A DNA stretch of 64,000 nucleotides from Actinoplanes nipponensis (lineage in GTDB: Bacteria > Actinomycetota > Actinomycetes > Mycobacteriales > Micromonosporaceae), in NCBI RefSeq assembly GCF_016862275.1, contig NZ_BOMQ01000035.1, positions 1-64,000 on the forward strand, written 5' to 3'. The notes beneath the pieces were generated by a model. The model did no database searches. It saw only the letters and a program-made list of their open reading frames with translations, and was not told the origin of the DNA. A program made the position numbers and the translations under genes. This document shows, in pieces, positions 7,404-15,969 of this stretch (within the stretch, counting starts at the first letter, position 1; each line of letters begins with the position of its first letter).

Positions 7404-8936
7404 CTACCAGCGGCCGCGCTGCTCGTGGCTGCGCGGCGCCCAGCCGTGGTCGGCGGCCAGGGGGTCGGGGCCGTACTGGTCGGCCCGGCCGTGGGCGCCG
7501 GCCGGCCGGCCGTAGGTGGTCGCCGGGGGGCTGTCATCCTCGGAGGGCTGGTCGTAGCCCTCGGCGTCCGGCTGCGGGTACTCGTTGTCGAGCAGGAAGC
7601 CGCCGGACGCGTCCTGGGCGAAGAAGGGTGAGCTCACGGCGCCGAAGCCGCCGGGGTCCGGGCGTTCGCGGGTCCCGGGATCGGGGTAGTCGTAGTTGCC
7701 CGGAGCTGTCCAGGCGGCGGCGCCGGGGTCGTATCCGGCGGCGTCATAGCCCTGCTCCTCCTCGGCGGAGCCGAGCGCACCGGTGTTCAGGACGGTGCCG
7801 TAGGGATCCGGACCGGTCGCCGGATCGCCCAGGCCGTAGCGGGCGAGGTCGGTGCCCGTGTCGGGGGCCGCGTGCCGGCGCGAAGGCCGCGCCTCGGCGG
7901 GCGCCTCGGCCGCGTAGCCGCCGGCGTCGTCTTCGGCGGCTGACCCGCGCTCGGCCCACGCCGATCCGGACGGTCCGGGACCGTAGGAGTGGGACGGCGA
8001 GTCGTCGTGGACGTCCTGATAGGCGCGACCACCCGCGGGCGGGACCGATGCGGAGCCGCGCTGACGCGGAGCCACGCCGGCCGGCACCGCAGCCGCCGCC
8101 ACCGACGCGGAGCCTACTGATGCGGAGCCCACCGACGCGGAGGCCACCGCGGCGCGGGCCACCGACGGGTGGCCCCCGGCCGGAGCAACGGAAGCGGTAG
8201 CCACCACCGGCCGGCCCGCCGCGATCGGCCCACCCGCACCCGGCCCGGCAACCCCGGGCCCGCCACCCGGTCCGGGGACAGCAGGCCCACCCGCACCCGG
8301 CCCGCCAACCCCAGGCCCACCCGGCCCGGCGAACCCAGGGCCACGCGCGCCCGACCCGGCGAAAGCAGGCCCACCCGGCCCAGCAAACCCAGGGCCACCT
8401 GCGCCCGGCCCGGCAAACCCGGGCCCACCCGCGCCCGGCCCGGCAAACCCGGGCCCACCCGCGCCCGGCCCGGCAAATCCAGGGTCGCCCACTCCAGGCC
8501 CGCCGGATCCCGGCCCGGCGACACCCGGCCCGGTGGCGCCCGGCCGGGCCACACCCGCGGCCCGCGCCCCCGCCGGCGCCAGACCCAACGCCGGCGATCC
8601 CGCCGCGCGCATCCGGGTCATCTCGTCCTGCAGGGCCTGCACCCGCCGGCCCGAGGCCCGCACCCCGGCGGCGATCTCCTCGCGGAGCTCGTCCCGCAGG
8701 ATCGCGGCCTGGTCCTCGGCGTCCATCCGCAGCAGCACCGGGTCGTTGCGGACCAGCAGCGCGGCGCCGATCAGCACGACGCAGACGGCCACGAGCAGCA
8801 CCGCGAAGCGGATCGAGCTGTCGCTGCCGCCGAGCAGGGCCACCAGCGCGGCGATCGGGGCCAGGCCGACGCCGGCCCAGATCAGCACCGTGAGCAGGCG
8901 GGTGTGCTGTGGCGCCTCGGCGTCCCGGTCAGGCAT
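7404..8936 (-). CDS. Membrane protein with Gly-Pro-Ala repeat region
   Basis: The roughly 510-residue protein has an N-terminal pair of membrane helices (LLTVLIWAGVGLAPIAALVALLGG and FAVLLVAVCVVLIGAALLV). A charged coiled-coil-like segment follows (ILRDELREEIAAGVRASGRR). Residues about 135-260 are low-complexity repeats built on GPGFAGPGAGG, and the tail is acidic, Tyr/Asp/Pro-rich and probably disordered. The repeats are 30-bp tandem units in DNA (8270-8540). The likely start is ATG 8936 (MPDRDAEAPQH); an upstream ATG at 8963 is possible. It converges on nuoD with a six-base gap. I do not recognise a family; an envelope or scaffold protein is the plainest guess. Confidence 0.7.
   Translation of the reverse strand: MPDRDAEAPQHTRLLTVLIWAGVGLAPIAALVALLGGSDSSIRFAVLLVAVCVVLIGAALLVRNDPVLLRMDAEDQAAILRDELREEIAAGVRASGRRVQALQDEMTRMRAAGSPALGLAPAGARAAGVARPGATGPGVAGPGSGGPGVGDPGFAGPGAGGPGFAGPGAGGPGFAGPGAGGPGFAGPGGPAFAGSGARGPGFAGPGGPGVGGPGAGGPAVPGPGGGPGVAGPGAGGPIAAGRPVVATASVAPAGGHPSVARAAVASASVGSASVGSASVAAAAVPAGVAPRQRGSASVPPAGGRAYQDVHDDSPSHSYGPGPSGSAWAERGSAAEDDAGGYAAEAPAEARPSRRHAAPDTGTDLARYGLGDPATGPDPYGTVLNTGALGSAEEEQGYDAAGYDPGAAAWTAPGNYDYPDPGTRERPDPGGFGAVSSPFFAQDASGGFLLDNEYPQPDAEGYDQPSEDDSPPATTYGRPAGAHGRADQYGPDPLAADHGWAPRSHEQRGRW
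8255..8545. repeat. GC-rich tandem repeats encoding GPGFAGPGAGG units
   Basis: Units built on CCCGCGCCCGGCCCGGCAAA recur head to tail, with the clearest 30-bp period from about 8395 to 8490 and degenerate copies on both sides. They lie in frame inside the membrane protein gene and encode Gly-Pro-Gly-Phe-Ala blocks. Such tracts are prone to copy-number change. Confidence 0.8.
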
Positions 8937-9035
8937 GGTCGCAGATGCTACCGAGAGCGGCACCCGTCACGAAACGGGCGGATGCCGGGCACCGCGTACG
9001 GTGCCCGGCATCCGGGGCGGATCGGTGCGGCGGGG

Positions 9036-10034
9036 TCAGCCGGCGGCGAGGGCGCCGTCCGAGCTGAAGACCAGGCCCACGCTGATGGTGCCCTGCTTGA
9101 GGCCGGTCTTGGTGAGCGGGCCGCCCGCGTCGAGCGAGCTGAACTTGCCCGCCTGGAAGTTGTACGTCTCGACGAGACCCTGCTGGCACTTGGGCCGCTG
9201 CGGGCACTCCGGCGGGCCACCCAGGACGGTGGCGGCGCCCGAGCACTTGGCGGCCAGGTCGGACAGCGTCTTGACGCCGTACTTGGTGGCGAACGCCTCG
9301 GTGGTGGCGAACGCGTTCTGGTCCTGCGCCGTGGACGGCTTGCCGAAGACCAGGCCGACCTTCGCGCCCAGGGCGGTGAGGTTGGTCATCGTGGTGTCGA
9401 GCTGCGGCGAGGACGGGTCCTTGGCGTCCTTGCCGTCGACCTTGCCGGAGAGGAACGTCGCCAGCGTGGCGGCGTACTCGGGGACGACGTCGATGTCGCC
9501 CTTCTCCAGGGCGGGCTCGTACAGCTCGCGGTTGCCGATCTGCTGGACCTTCACCTTGTAGCCCGCGGCGGTCAGGGCGATGTTGTAGAGCTCGCCCAGC
9601 GTCGCGTTCTCGCTGAAGTTGGCGGCGCCGACCGTCAGGTCGCCGCCGGGGCCCTTCTCGATGCCCGCGGTGAGGTTGTTGGCCGTGGCGAACTCCTCGG
9701 CCGCCGCCTTGGACGACTTGCGGTCGATGTCGACGGCCTTGTTCAGCTCGATCAGCTTGGTCGTGTCGAGCGCCGCGGAGACCTTGTCGAGGGCCGCGAT
9801 CAGCTGCGGCGACGAGGACTTCTTGTTGATCGCGGGAACGACGTTGTCGGTGTTCTGCAGGGTCTTGTCGTCGGTCAGGACGACGAGCTTGTCGCCGGCC
9901 ACCGGGGCGCAGCCGTTGCCGGCGGCCGAACTGGCCGGCGCCTCCGTGCCGGAGGAGCCGGACTCGCCGCAGCCGGCGAGGATGACGGCGGCGGTCATGA
10001 GGGTGCCGGCCGTCAGGAGCAGGTGTCGACGCAT
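9036..10034 (-). CDS. Glycine betaine/osmoprotectant ABC transporter substrate-binding lipoprotein
   Basis: The 332-residue protein has a signal peptide ending in the lipobox LAGC (ILAGCGESGSSG), so it is a membrane-anchored receptor outside the cell. The body matches the OpuAC/ProX type: GDKLVVLTDDKTLQNTDNVVPA, GGDLTVGAANFSENATLGELY, GNRELYEPALEKGDIDVVPEY. It would capture betaine, choline or a similar quaternary amine for the two permeases and ATPase nearby. It comes after the permease genes on the same strand with a 162-bp gap, so it may have its own promoter. The N-terminal repeat of the binding fold looks unusually long; the substrate is not determinable here. Confidence 0.88.
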   Translation of the reverse strand: MRRHLLLTAGTLMTAAVILAGCGESGSSGTEAPASSAAGNGCAPVAGDKLVVLTDDKTLQNTDNVVPAINKKSSSPQLIAALDKVSAALDTTKLIELNKAVDIDRKSSKAAAEEFATANNLTAGIEKGPGGDLTVGAANFSENATLGELYNIALTAAGYKVKVQQIGNRELYEPALEKGDIDVVPEYAATLATFLSGKVDGKDAKDPSSPQLDTTMTNLTALGAKVGLVFGKPSTAQDQNAFATTEAFATKYGVKTLSDLAAKCSGAATVLGGPPECPQRPKCQQGLVETYNFQAGKFSSLDAGGPLTKTGLKQGTISVGLVFSSDGALAAG

Positions 10035-10196
10035 ACTGCCGCCTTCTGTGTCCCGGCCCGGCCGAGGTGGCCGCGCCGCGTGTCCGACGGGCAGTCGATC
10101 TTCGATGCCCGTGTGGTCTTCAGTTGTGGGCCGCCCAGCGGCTCGGTTTCATTCGTACCCGCTGGGTGTGACAAGTTTCGTAACGATGCGAGACCA

Positions 10197-10913
10197 TTAC
10201 CCGGCCGGGGCCGCCGCGGTGGGCCGGCTGGGCCGGCCCGTCCGGAGCGCAGCCGGTGTCACCAGCCGTTGTACGCCGGCGAGCACCGCTTCCACCAGCA
10301 ATGCGAGCAGCGCCACAACGATGCCGCCGGCCACGATCTGCCCGCCGCCGCCGTTGCTCATCCCGATCCCGAAGCCGGCCGAGATGATCTCGCCGAGCCC
10401 GCCGCCGTTGACGAACGCGGCCAGCGCCGCCGTCGCCACCACCTGCACCGCCGCGGTGCGCAGCCCGGCCGCCAGATACGGCACGGACAGCGGCAGCTCG
10501 ACCCGCCGCACCAGCTGACCGCCGGACAGGCCCATGCCGCGCGCCGCGTCCCGGGTCTCCGGGTCGATCTGCCGCAGCCCGGTGTACGCGTTGGCCAGCA
10601 GCGGCGGCACCGCGAACACCGCCAGCGCGACGACCACCGGCGGCTTGCCGAACCCCAGCGGGGTCAGCGGCAGGATGGTGAGCAGGGCCAGGGTGGGCAC
10701 GGCCAGCGTCAGGTTGGCGAAGGTGATCACCGCGCCGCCGCCGCGCCCGCGGTGGCCCAGCCAGATGCCCAGCGGCCAGCCGATGGCGCAGCCCAGCAGC
10801 ACCGCCCACAGGCTGATCAGCAGGTGCTCCTGGAGGCGGTCCAGCATGCCGCCGGGGTTGGTCCAGTTGAGCGGGTCGTTGAGCCAGACGAAGCCCTCGT
10901 GGAAGTAGTTCAC
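10197..10913 (-). CDS. Osmoprotectant ABC transporter permease (second)
   Basis: This 238-residue ProW/OpuCB-like inner-membrane permease starts NYFHEGFVWLNDPLNWTNPG. It has about six hydrophobic helices and a cytoplasmic EAA-type loop (QIDPETRDAARGMGLSGGQLVRRVELPLSVPYLAAG). GTG 10913 is chosen because it overlaps the stop of the other permease (GTGA). It forms a heterodimeric channel with that permease, driven by the divergently encoded ATPase. Confidence 0.88.
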   Translation of the reverse strand: MNYFHEGFVWLNDPLNWTNPGGMLDRLQEHLLISLWAVLLGCAIGWPLGIWLGHRGRGGGAVITFANLTLAVPTLALLTILPLTPLGFGKPPVVVALAVFAVPPLLANAYTGLRQIDPETRDAARGMGLSGGQLVRRVELPLSVPYLAAGLRTAAVQVVATAALAAFVNGGGLGEIISAGFGIGMSNGGGGQIVAGGIVVALLALLVEAVLAGVQRLVTPAALRTGRPSRPTAAAPAG

Positions 10914-11632
10914 GCGGCGCGCTCCCGGGCCCAGGGGGTGAGCAGCCGGCCCAGGCCGGCCAGGGCCAGGTCGAGGACCAGGGCCAGCCCGACGCACAGG
11001 ATCGTCCCGGTCATGATCTCGGCCTTGTAGAAGTTGTTCCGGAAGCCGCCGAGGATCATCTCGCCGAGGCCGCCCTTGCCGATCAGCGAGCCCACGGTGA
11101 CCAGCGCGACCGTGGAGACGGTGGCCAGGCGCAGGCCGGTGAGGATGCCGGGCAGGGCCAGCGGCAGCTCGATGCGCCAGAGCCGGCCCAGGCGCCCGTA
11201 GCCCATGCCGGCCGCGGCGTCGCGGACCTCCGCGGGGACCTGGGTGAGCCCGGCCAGCGCGTTGCGCACGAGCACCAGCAGCGCGTACAGCACCAGGGCG
11301 ATCAGCACCGAGGTGTCGCTGGTGGTGCCGACCGCCGGGGCGACCAGCGCGAGCAGGGCCAGCGACGGGATCGTGTAGAGGATGCCGGAGAGTGCGAGAA
11401 TCGGGCCGGTCAACGGTCGCCACCAGTAGGAGACGACCGCGAGCGGCAGTGCGACGATCAACGCGATGATCACCGCACGGGCGGTCAGACCGGCATGGAA
11501 CTGCAGCGCGGACAAGATCTCGGACGCGTTGTCGTGGACATAGCGCCAGGAGAACCACGGATTTCCCGGCCCGCCATCAGCGGGGGCGGCCAGGGGCCAC
11601 GCAGGCGCCGGGCCCCTCGACAGGAAGGACAT
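10910..11632 (-). CDS. Osmoprotectant ABC transporter permease (first)
   Basis: The 240-residue ProW/OpuCD-like permease has an N-terminal WFSWRYVHDNASEILSAL segment and about six membrane helices. Its EAA loop reads TQVPAEVRDAAAGMGYGRLGRLWRIELPLALPGIL. The ATG at 11632 faces the GTG of the ATPase gene at 11635, with only two bases between the two start codons on opposite strands. The first codons of this permease therefore contain the ribosome binding site of the ATPase gene. No clear ribosome binding site is seen for the permease itself, so its true start could differ slightly. Confidence 0.88.
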   Translation of the reverse strand: MSFLSRGPAPAWPLAAPADGGPGNPWFSWRYVHDNASEILSALQFHAGLTARAVIIALIVALPLAVVSYWWRPLTGPILALSGILYTIPSLALLALVAPAVGTTSDTSVLIALVLYALLVLVRNALAGLTQVPAEVRDAAAGMGYGRLGRLWRIELPLALPGILTGLRLATVSTVALVTVGSLIGKGGLGEMILGGFRNNFYKAEIMTGTILCVGLALVLDLALAGLGRLLTPWARERAA

Positions 11633-11634
11633 AC

Positions 11635-12648
11635 GTGGACGCTACCGCGATCAAGGACGCCGGCGCTGGCCGGACCGCGGCCTCCATCACGCTCGAGAAC
11701 ATCGGGAAGGTCTATCCGGACGGGACCGTGGCGGTCGGCGACATCAGCCTGGAGGTGAGCGCGGGCGAGCTGGCCGTGCTGATCGGACCGTCCGGGTGCG
11801 GCAAGTCCACCGTGCTGCGCATGATCAACCGGCTGATCGAGCCGTCCAAGGGCCGGATCCTGATCGACGGCGCGGACGTCGCGGCGCAGGACCCGGTCGA
11901 GCTGCGCCGGCACATCGGCTACGTGATCCAGAATGTGGGGCTCTTCCCGCACCAGAGCATCCGCACCAACATCGGCACGGTCCCGCGGCTGCTGGGCTGG
12001 GACCGCAAGCGGATCCGGGAGCGCGCGGACGAGCTGCTCGAGCTGGTCGGCCTCGACCCGAACCGGTACGGCGGCCGCTATCCGCACGAGCTGTCGGGCG
12101 GCCAGCGCCAGCGCGTCGGCGTGGCCCGCGCGCTCGCCGCGGACCCGCTCGTGCTGCTCATGGACGAGCCGTTCTCCGCGGTGGACCCGATCGTGCGGGG
12201 CCGGCTGCAGGAGGAGTTCCTGCGGCTGCAGGCGTCCGTCCGCAAGACCATCGTGCTGGTCACCCACGACATCGACGAGGCCGTCCGGCTCGGCGACCGG
12301 ATCGCGGTGCTGGCCGAGGGCGGCCGGCTGATGCAGTACGCGACCCCGGCCGACCTGCTCAGCCGGCCGGCGACGGCGGCGGTGAGCGAGTTCGTCGGCA
12401 CCGACCGGGGCATCCGGCGGCTGGCGGTCACCGGCGTACGCGAGGCGATGCGCCCGGTCGGGCAGATCGAGGAGATCGAGCGGCTGCCCACGGTCGACGT
12501 GTCCGGCACGCTCTACGACGCGCTCGCCGCGATGCTCACCGGGGACGCGCTCAACGTGGTGGTGCTGGAGGACGGCACGCCGGTGGGCACGGTGTCCCGC
12601 TCGGCGCTGTTCGACGCGCCCAGCGCCGAGGCCACCGCGACCGCGTGA
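11635..12648 (+). CDS. Osmoprotectant ABC transporter ATP-binding protein with CBS domain
   Basis: The 337-residue ATPase powers the betaine-type importer encoded divergently. Walker A is GPSGCGKST, the signature is LSGGQRQRVGVARAL and Walker B is LVLLMDEPFSAVDP; the switch histidine is in VTHDIDEA. The C-terminal 70 residues (MRPVGQIEEIERLPTVDVSG to VVVLEDGTPVGTVSRSALF) form a CBS-like unit, which in OpuA senses ionic strength. The GTG start at 11635 has a strong AGGAAGGA six bases upstream. A terminator hairpin follows the stop. Confidence 0.93.
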   Translation: MDATAIKDAGAGRTAASITLENIGKVYPDGTVAVGDISLEVSAGELAVLIGPSGCGKSTVLRMINRLIEPSKGRILIDGADVAAQDPVELRRHIGYVIQNVGLFPHQSIRTNIGTVPRLLGWDRKRIRERADELLELVGLDPNRYGGRYPHELSGGQRQRVGVARALAADPLVLLMDEPFSAVDPIVRGRLQEEFLRLQASVRKTIVLVTHDIDEAVRLGDRIAVLAEGGRLMQYATPADLLSRPATAAVSEFVGTDRGIRRLAVTGVREAMRPVGQIEEIERLPTVDVSGTLYDALAAMLTGDALNVVVLEDGTPVGTVSRSALFDAPSAEATATA

Positions 12649-12654
12649 ACGGCA

Positions 12655-12680
12655 CCGGCCGGCCCGCGGGGGCCGGCCGG
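12655..12680. terminator. Hairpin terminator after the osmoprotectant ATPase gene
   Basis: An 11-bp perfect stem, CCGGCCGGCCC with GGGCCGGCCGG, flanks a GCGG loop seven bases after the stop codon. It lies between two convergent genes and could act on both strands. There is no T tract, as is usual in high-GC actinobacteria. Confidence 0.65.
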
Positions 12681-12697
12681 GACGTACGCCGGCGGTC

Positions 12698-13189
12698 CTA
12701 GCGGGTGCCCCGGCGGCCCCCGAGGGTGGCGAGCCCGACGATCCAGCCGATGAACAGCCCGTACGTGGCGCCCTCGCCGGCCGTCCGGAACGCGCCCAGC
12801 AGCGACGGGTTGGCCAGGAACAGCGTGGTCAGCAGCGCGGCGAAGCCACCGGCGAAGATGTACGCCGCCCAGCCCGCGAAGAACTGGCTGACCGTGCCGC
12901 GGGCCCGGGCCAGCTGGGAGCCGGGCAGCAGGTAGAGGAAGAGCAGCGTCAGCACGACCACCAGGATCGCCTTGAGGTCGCCGATCACGATGGAACGCAG
13001 CGAGTCGTCGGAGTCGAAGCGCCAGTGCGGCCAGGCCAGCAGGCGCAGCCACCAGCCTCCGGCGGTGTCCGGGTCGGTGTTGTCCTGGGCCCAGTCGGCG
13101 TACCAGGGGCTGCCGAAGACCAGGACGAGTATCAGCGCGGCTATCGTGCCCGCGCCGGGCGCAGTCTTGTAGCGGTTGGTGAGAGCCAT
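12698..13189 (-). CDS. Small integral membrane protein
   Basis: The 163-residue protein (start ATG 13189, MALTNRYKTAPG; an ATG at 13207 is also in frame) has about four hydrophobic helices: TIAALILVLVFG, AILVVVLTLLFLYLL, FFAGWAAYIFAGGFAALLTTLFL and YGLFIGWIVGLATLG. A tryptophan-rich loop (GGWWLRLLAWPHWRF) lies between helices 1 and 2. I do not recognise a family. It converges on the transporter ATPase gene. Confidence 0.65.
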   Translation of the reverse strand: MALTNRYKTAPGAGTIAALILVLVFGSPWYADWAQDNTDPDTAGGWWLRLLAWPHWRFDSDDSLRSIVIGDLKAILVVVLTLLFLYLLPGSQLARARGTVSQFFAGWAAYIFAGGFAALLTTLFLANPSLLGAFRTAGEGATYGLFIGWIVGLATLGGRRGTR

Positions 13190-13268
13190 GAACCCGTCAA
13201 TTCCCAACGGATTCCGGTCACCAAACGCCCCGGAACTGATATCCGTGAATGTGAGCCTTGCGGGGGTG

Positions 13269-13553
13269 TCAGTGCTTTTGCAGGTAATCGATGAACGCCG
13301 CCCGCAGCAGCGGCTCCTGCTCCCCGTACCCGTGTCCGGTCAGTTCACGCCAGAGCGCGACCGCTTCGTCGACGGTCGGGCCGACGGTGTTCGGCGCGCC
13401 GTCCAGCGTCGCCGCCTCGTCCGCGTCCGGCAGGTGCTTGAACACGCCCCAGAAGAAGCTCAGGTCGCGGCGCTCCCGCGCCTTCGCGAAGGCCCGCTCA
13501 CGCAGTTCCTCGGTGGGCAGGGCGTCCAGTTCGGCGAAGGTCGAGTCGGTCAT
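13269..13553 (-). CDS. Small acidic hypothetical protein
   Basis: The 94-residue soluble protein starts MTDSTFAELDALPTEELRERA and has no signal or membrane segment. It is helical by composition, with a conserved-looking core (RRDLSFFWGVFKHLPDADEA) and a C-terminal GEQEPLLRAAFIDYLQKH. Third-position GC is high throughout, which supports coding. Function unknown; it may be co-transcribed with the membrane protein genes beside it. Confidence 0.6.
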   Translation of the reverse strand: MTDSTFAELDALPTEELRERAFAKARERRDLSFFWGVFKHLPDADEAATLDGAPNTVGPTVDEAVALWRELTGHGYGEQEPLLRAAFIDYLQKH

Positions 13554-13584
13554 GCTGCCAGCATAGGGCGGCCGGGCGGCCCGT

Positions 13585-14850
13585 TCAGCGGGCACTGCCC
13601 CAGGGCCCCTCGTCCCAGCGCAGCGGCCTGTTCTCCGGCGGCTCGGCCGAGGTGGACCAGGGCTGCGGCATGTCCGGCGTCCAGCTGGTGCCGGCTGAGG
13701 CCGCGGCGTTCCAGTCCGTCGCCGCGGGCACGGGCAGCGGGCGCCCGTACGTCTCGACCAGGCGGGTGACGATCAGGCCGCCGCCGACCGCGCAGGCCCC
13801 GATGGCGAACAGCGCGATGTCGAAGTCGCGGCGGGCCGCGTAGTCGAGGAAGAGGGTCAGCCCGGCCACCGCCAGCAGGGTGCCGAAGATGCCGCCGCGG
13901 CGGCCGTACGCGCTGGTGCCGGCGAGCAGCGCCGCGCCGAAGGCCAGGCCGGTCCACTCCAGGCCGGTGCCGGGCGCGATCGGGGCGGCGGACTGGGCGG
14001 CCATGAGGATGCCCGCGCCGACCGCGAACACCGAGGAGAGCACCAGCGCGACGATCACCGGGAACGCCGCGGCCACCCCCCGCCGCAGGGCCGGGTCGCC
14101 GGCCGGCCGCTGCCGTCCGACCAGCCGCCGGATCGGCATGACGGTGCCCAGCGCGCCGCCGATGACGGCGAGCAGGGCGAAGCCGCCGAACAGGAAGAAC
14201 GCCTGGTTGGCCGGGTCGTAGCCGGCCTGGACCGTGACCGGCGCGGTGCGCAGCTGGTCGTAGACGATGACGCCCATGGCGGCGGCGAGCGTCGCCGTCC
14301 AGCCGGGCACGTGCAGCACCAGCACGACGACGGCCACCACCAGGCCGCCCGCGGCGGCCACGATCAGCGCCGGCACGGCGGCCTGGAGCAGGCCCTTGTC
14401 GCCGTTCTCGGCGAAGTGCAGCGCGGCACCCAGGGCGATCGGGCCGACCGCGAGGTTGGGTACGCCGGCGCGCAGCGTCAGGCCGGCCCCGAGGGCCAGC
14501 AGGCCGAGCGAGGCGCCGGTGATGAGCAGCGTGTCCAGGGCGGGGCGGCGCAGGCTGGCCGGGTCGAGCCGGTAGAGCAGGTACGCGATCGCGGCGACCG
14601 CCAGCAGCAGCACGATCTCCCAGCCGATGTGGATGCCCAGCCGGTCGCGCCCGTCGTCGAGCTCCGCGGCGCCGCGGCGGCCCGGCTCGGTGGCCGGCGC
14701 GACCAGCTGCACGCCCTCGCCCTCGTCCGGATCGAGGTCGCGCCGCCGGGCGCGGAAGTCGGTGGCCGCGAGCCCGGCCCGGTACGCCGCCGGGTCACTC
14801 TCGCCCTGGTCACCGGCAGTACGCCGATACGTGGTCTCGTCGTAGGCCAT
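13585..14850 (-). CDS. RbsC-like ABC transporter permease
   Basis: The 421-residue membrane protein starts at ATG 14850, seven bases after a near-perfect AAGGAGGT. The first 80 residues are a charged cytoplasmic tail (YDETTYRRTAGDQGESD). About ten membrane helices follow in the style of branched-chain or sugar (BPD_transp_2) permeases: LDTLLITGASLGLLALGAGLTLRAGVPNLAVG. The C-terminal 50 residues are Pro/Trp-rich. No matching ATPase or binding protein is adjacent, so its partners must lie elsewhere, or it is an orphan with a changed role. Confidence 0.72.
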   Translation of the reverse strand: MAYDETTYRRTAGDQGESDPAAYRAGLAATDFRARRRDLDPDEGEGVQLVAPATEPGRRGAAELDDGRDRLGIHIGWEIVLLLAVAAIAYLLYRLDPASLRRPALDTLLITGASLGLLALGAGLTLRAGVPNLAVGPIALGAALHFAENGDKGLLQAAVPALIVAAAGGLVVAVVVLVLHVPGWTATLAAAMGVIVYDQLRTAPVTVQAGYDPANQAFFLFGGFALLAVIGGALGTVMPIRRLVGRQRPAGDPALRRGVAAAFPVIVALVLSSVFAVGAGILMAAQSAAPIAPGTGLEWTGLAFGAALLAGTSAYGRRGGIFGTLLAVAGLTLFLDYAARRDFDIALFAIGACAVGGGLIVTRLVETYGRPLPVPAATDWNAAASAGTSWTPDMPQPWSTSAEPPENRPLRWDEGPWGSAR

Positions 14851-14926
14851 CCCGCACACCTCCTTCGCCGCCGGCACAGCATACGGACAGGAGGTGCGCT
14901 CGGTTCAAGTGTCGAATCCGAGCTGG

Positions 14927-15445
14927 TCAGGACCGTCCGGCTTGCCGGTCCGACCCACCGCCGCCCTGCTGCTCGGGCTTGTCCGGCACCCGGCAGGAGC
15001 GTTCCAGCCACAGCGCCGCGCCGACCAGCGCGAGCGCGGCGGCGACCCCGGCGATGGCGGCGGGCACGTCGTCGCGCGCGGCCTTGGTCGGCTCCAGCGT
15101 CAGCCAGGCCAGCAGCCCGGCGGAGAAGCCGGCGAACAGCGCACCGGCCAGCGACGACGCCTTGGCCAGTACGGCGTACCGGGCCACGGCCAGCGGGTCC
15201 ACCCGGGGCGCGCCGGGCTTGCGCTGGATCCGCGCGGCGGTGTTCTGCGCGAGGATCGCCTCGACCACGGCCAGCGTGCCGAGCACGATGATCGGCAGCC
15301 AGGGCAGCCGGGGCATCTGCGCGTACAGGGAACTCAGCAGCAGCCAGCCCACCGCGGCGGCCGCCAGCCCGGCCACCACCAGGACGGACAGGCTGGTCGG
15401 CCGCATCGACGGGTCGGGTGCGCCACCGCCGGGATTGCTGCTCAC
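14927..15445 (-). CDS. DUF3180 membrane protein of the fol operon
   Basis: This roughly 172-residue protein has four hydrophobic helices (LSVLVVAGLAAAAVGWLLL, LPIIVLGTLAVVEAILA, SSLAGALFAGFSAGLLAWL, VPAAIAGVAAALALVGAALWL) and an RIQRKPGAPRVDPLAVARYAVLAKAS loop typical of DUF3180. It is the usual last gene after folK in actinobacteria (Rv3605c in M. tuberculosis). The GTG at 15445 overlaps the folK stop (GTGA); an ATG at 15406 (MRPTSLSVL) is an alternative. Its role is unknown. Confidence 0.82.
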   Translation of the reverse strand: MSSNPGGGAPDPSMRPTSLSVLVVAGLAAAAVGWLLLSSLYAQMPRLPWLPIIVLGTLAVVEAILAQNTAARIQRKPGAPRVDPLAVARYAVLAKASSLAGALFAGFSAGLLAWLTLEPTKAARDDVPAAIAGVAAALALVGAALWLERSCRVPDKPEQQGGGGSDRQAGRS

Positions 15446-15969
15446 TCCTGTGACTCTAACGGCAGATCGGGCCGCGGGGTCAGTGCGTTGGCGTCCGCGG
15501 TGAGCTCCGGGGTGTTCAGCAGGTCGGTCACCCAGCCGTACCCGGGCAGCTGGGCGTAGGGCTGCAGGTCGAGCCACGGCTTGAGGACGAACGCGCGCTG
15601 GTGCACCCGCGGGTGCGGCAGGGTCAGCTCGGGGTCGTCGCTGAGCACCGGGGCGCCGTCGTCGCGCCACACCGCGATCACGTCGACGTCCAGCGTGCGC
15701 GGGCCGAACCGCCGCTGCGGATCCCGGACCCGGCCGGCGGCCGCCTCGACGGCCCGGACCCGCTCGAGCCAGCCGGCCGGCTCCGCCGCCGGGTCCACGG
15801 CCAGGACCACGGCGTTGAGGTACGCCGGCTGGTCGGCATCGCCCCAGGGCGGCGTCTCGTAGACCCCGGAGACCAGCACGACGCTCTCGCCGAGCCGGGC
15901 CACGGCGTCCTTCAGGTACGCGTACCGGTCGCCGAGGTTGCTGCCCAGCGAGAGGATCGCCCGGCTCAT
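15442..15969 (-). CDS. folK: 6-hydroxymethyl-7,8-dihydropterin pyrophosphokinase
   Basis: HPPK transfers pyrophosphate from ATP to the pterin before folP joins it to p-aminobenzoate. The 175-residue protein has the start AILSLGSNLGDRYAYL, the ETPPWGDADQPAYLNAVV strand-loop, the RFGPRTLDVDVI catalytic/Mg-binding motif and LPHPRVHQRAFVL. Its ATG overlaps the folB stop as ATGA. Confidence 0.96.
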   Translation of the reverse strand: MSRAILSLGSNLGDRYAYLKDAVARLGESVVLVSGVYETPPWGDADQPAYLNAVVLAVDPAAEPAGWLERVRAVEAAAGRVRDPQRRFGPRTLDVDVIAVWRDDGAPVLSDDPELTLPHPRVHQRAFVLKPWLDLQPYAQLPGYGWVTDLLNTPELTADANALTPRPDLPLESQE

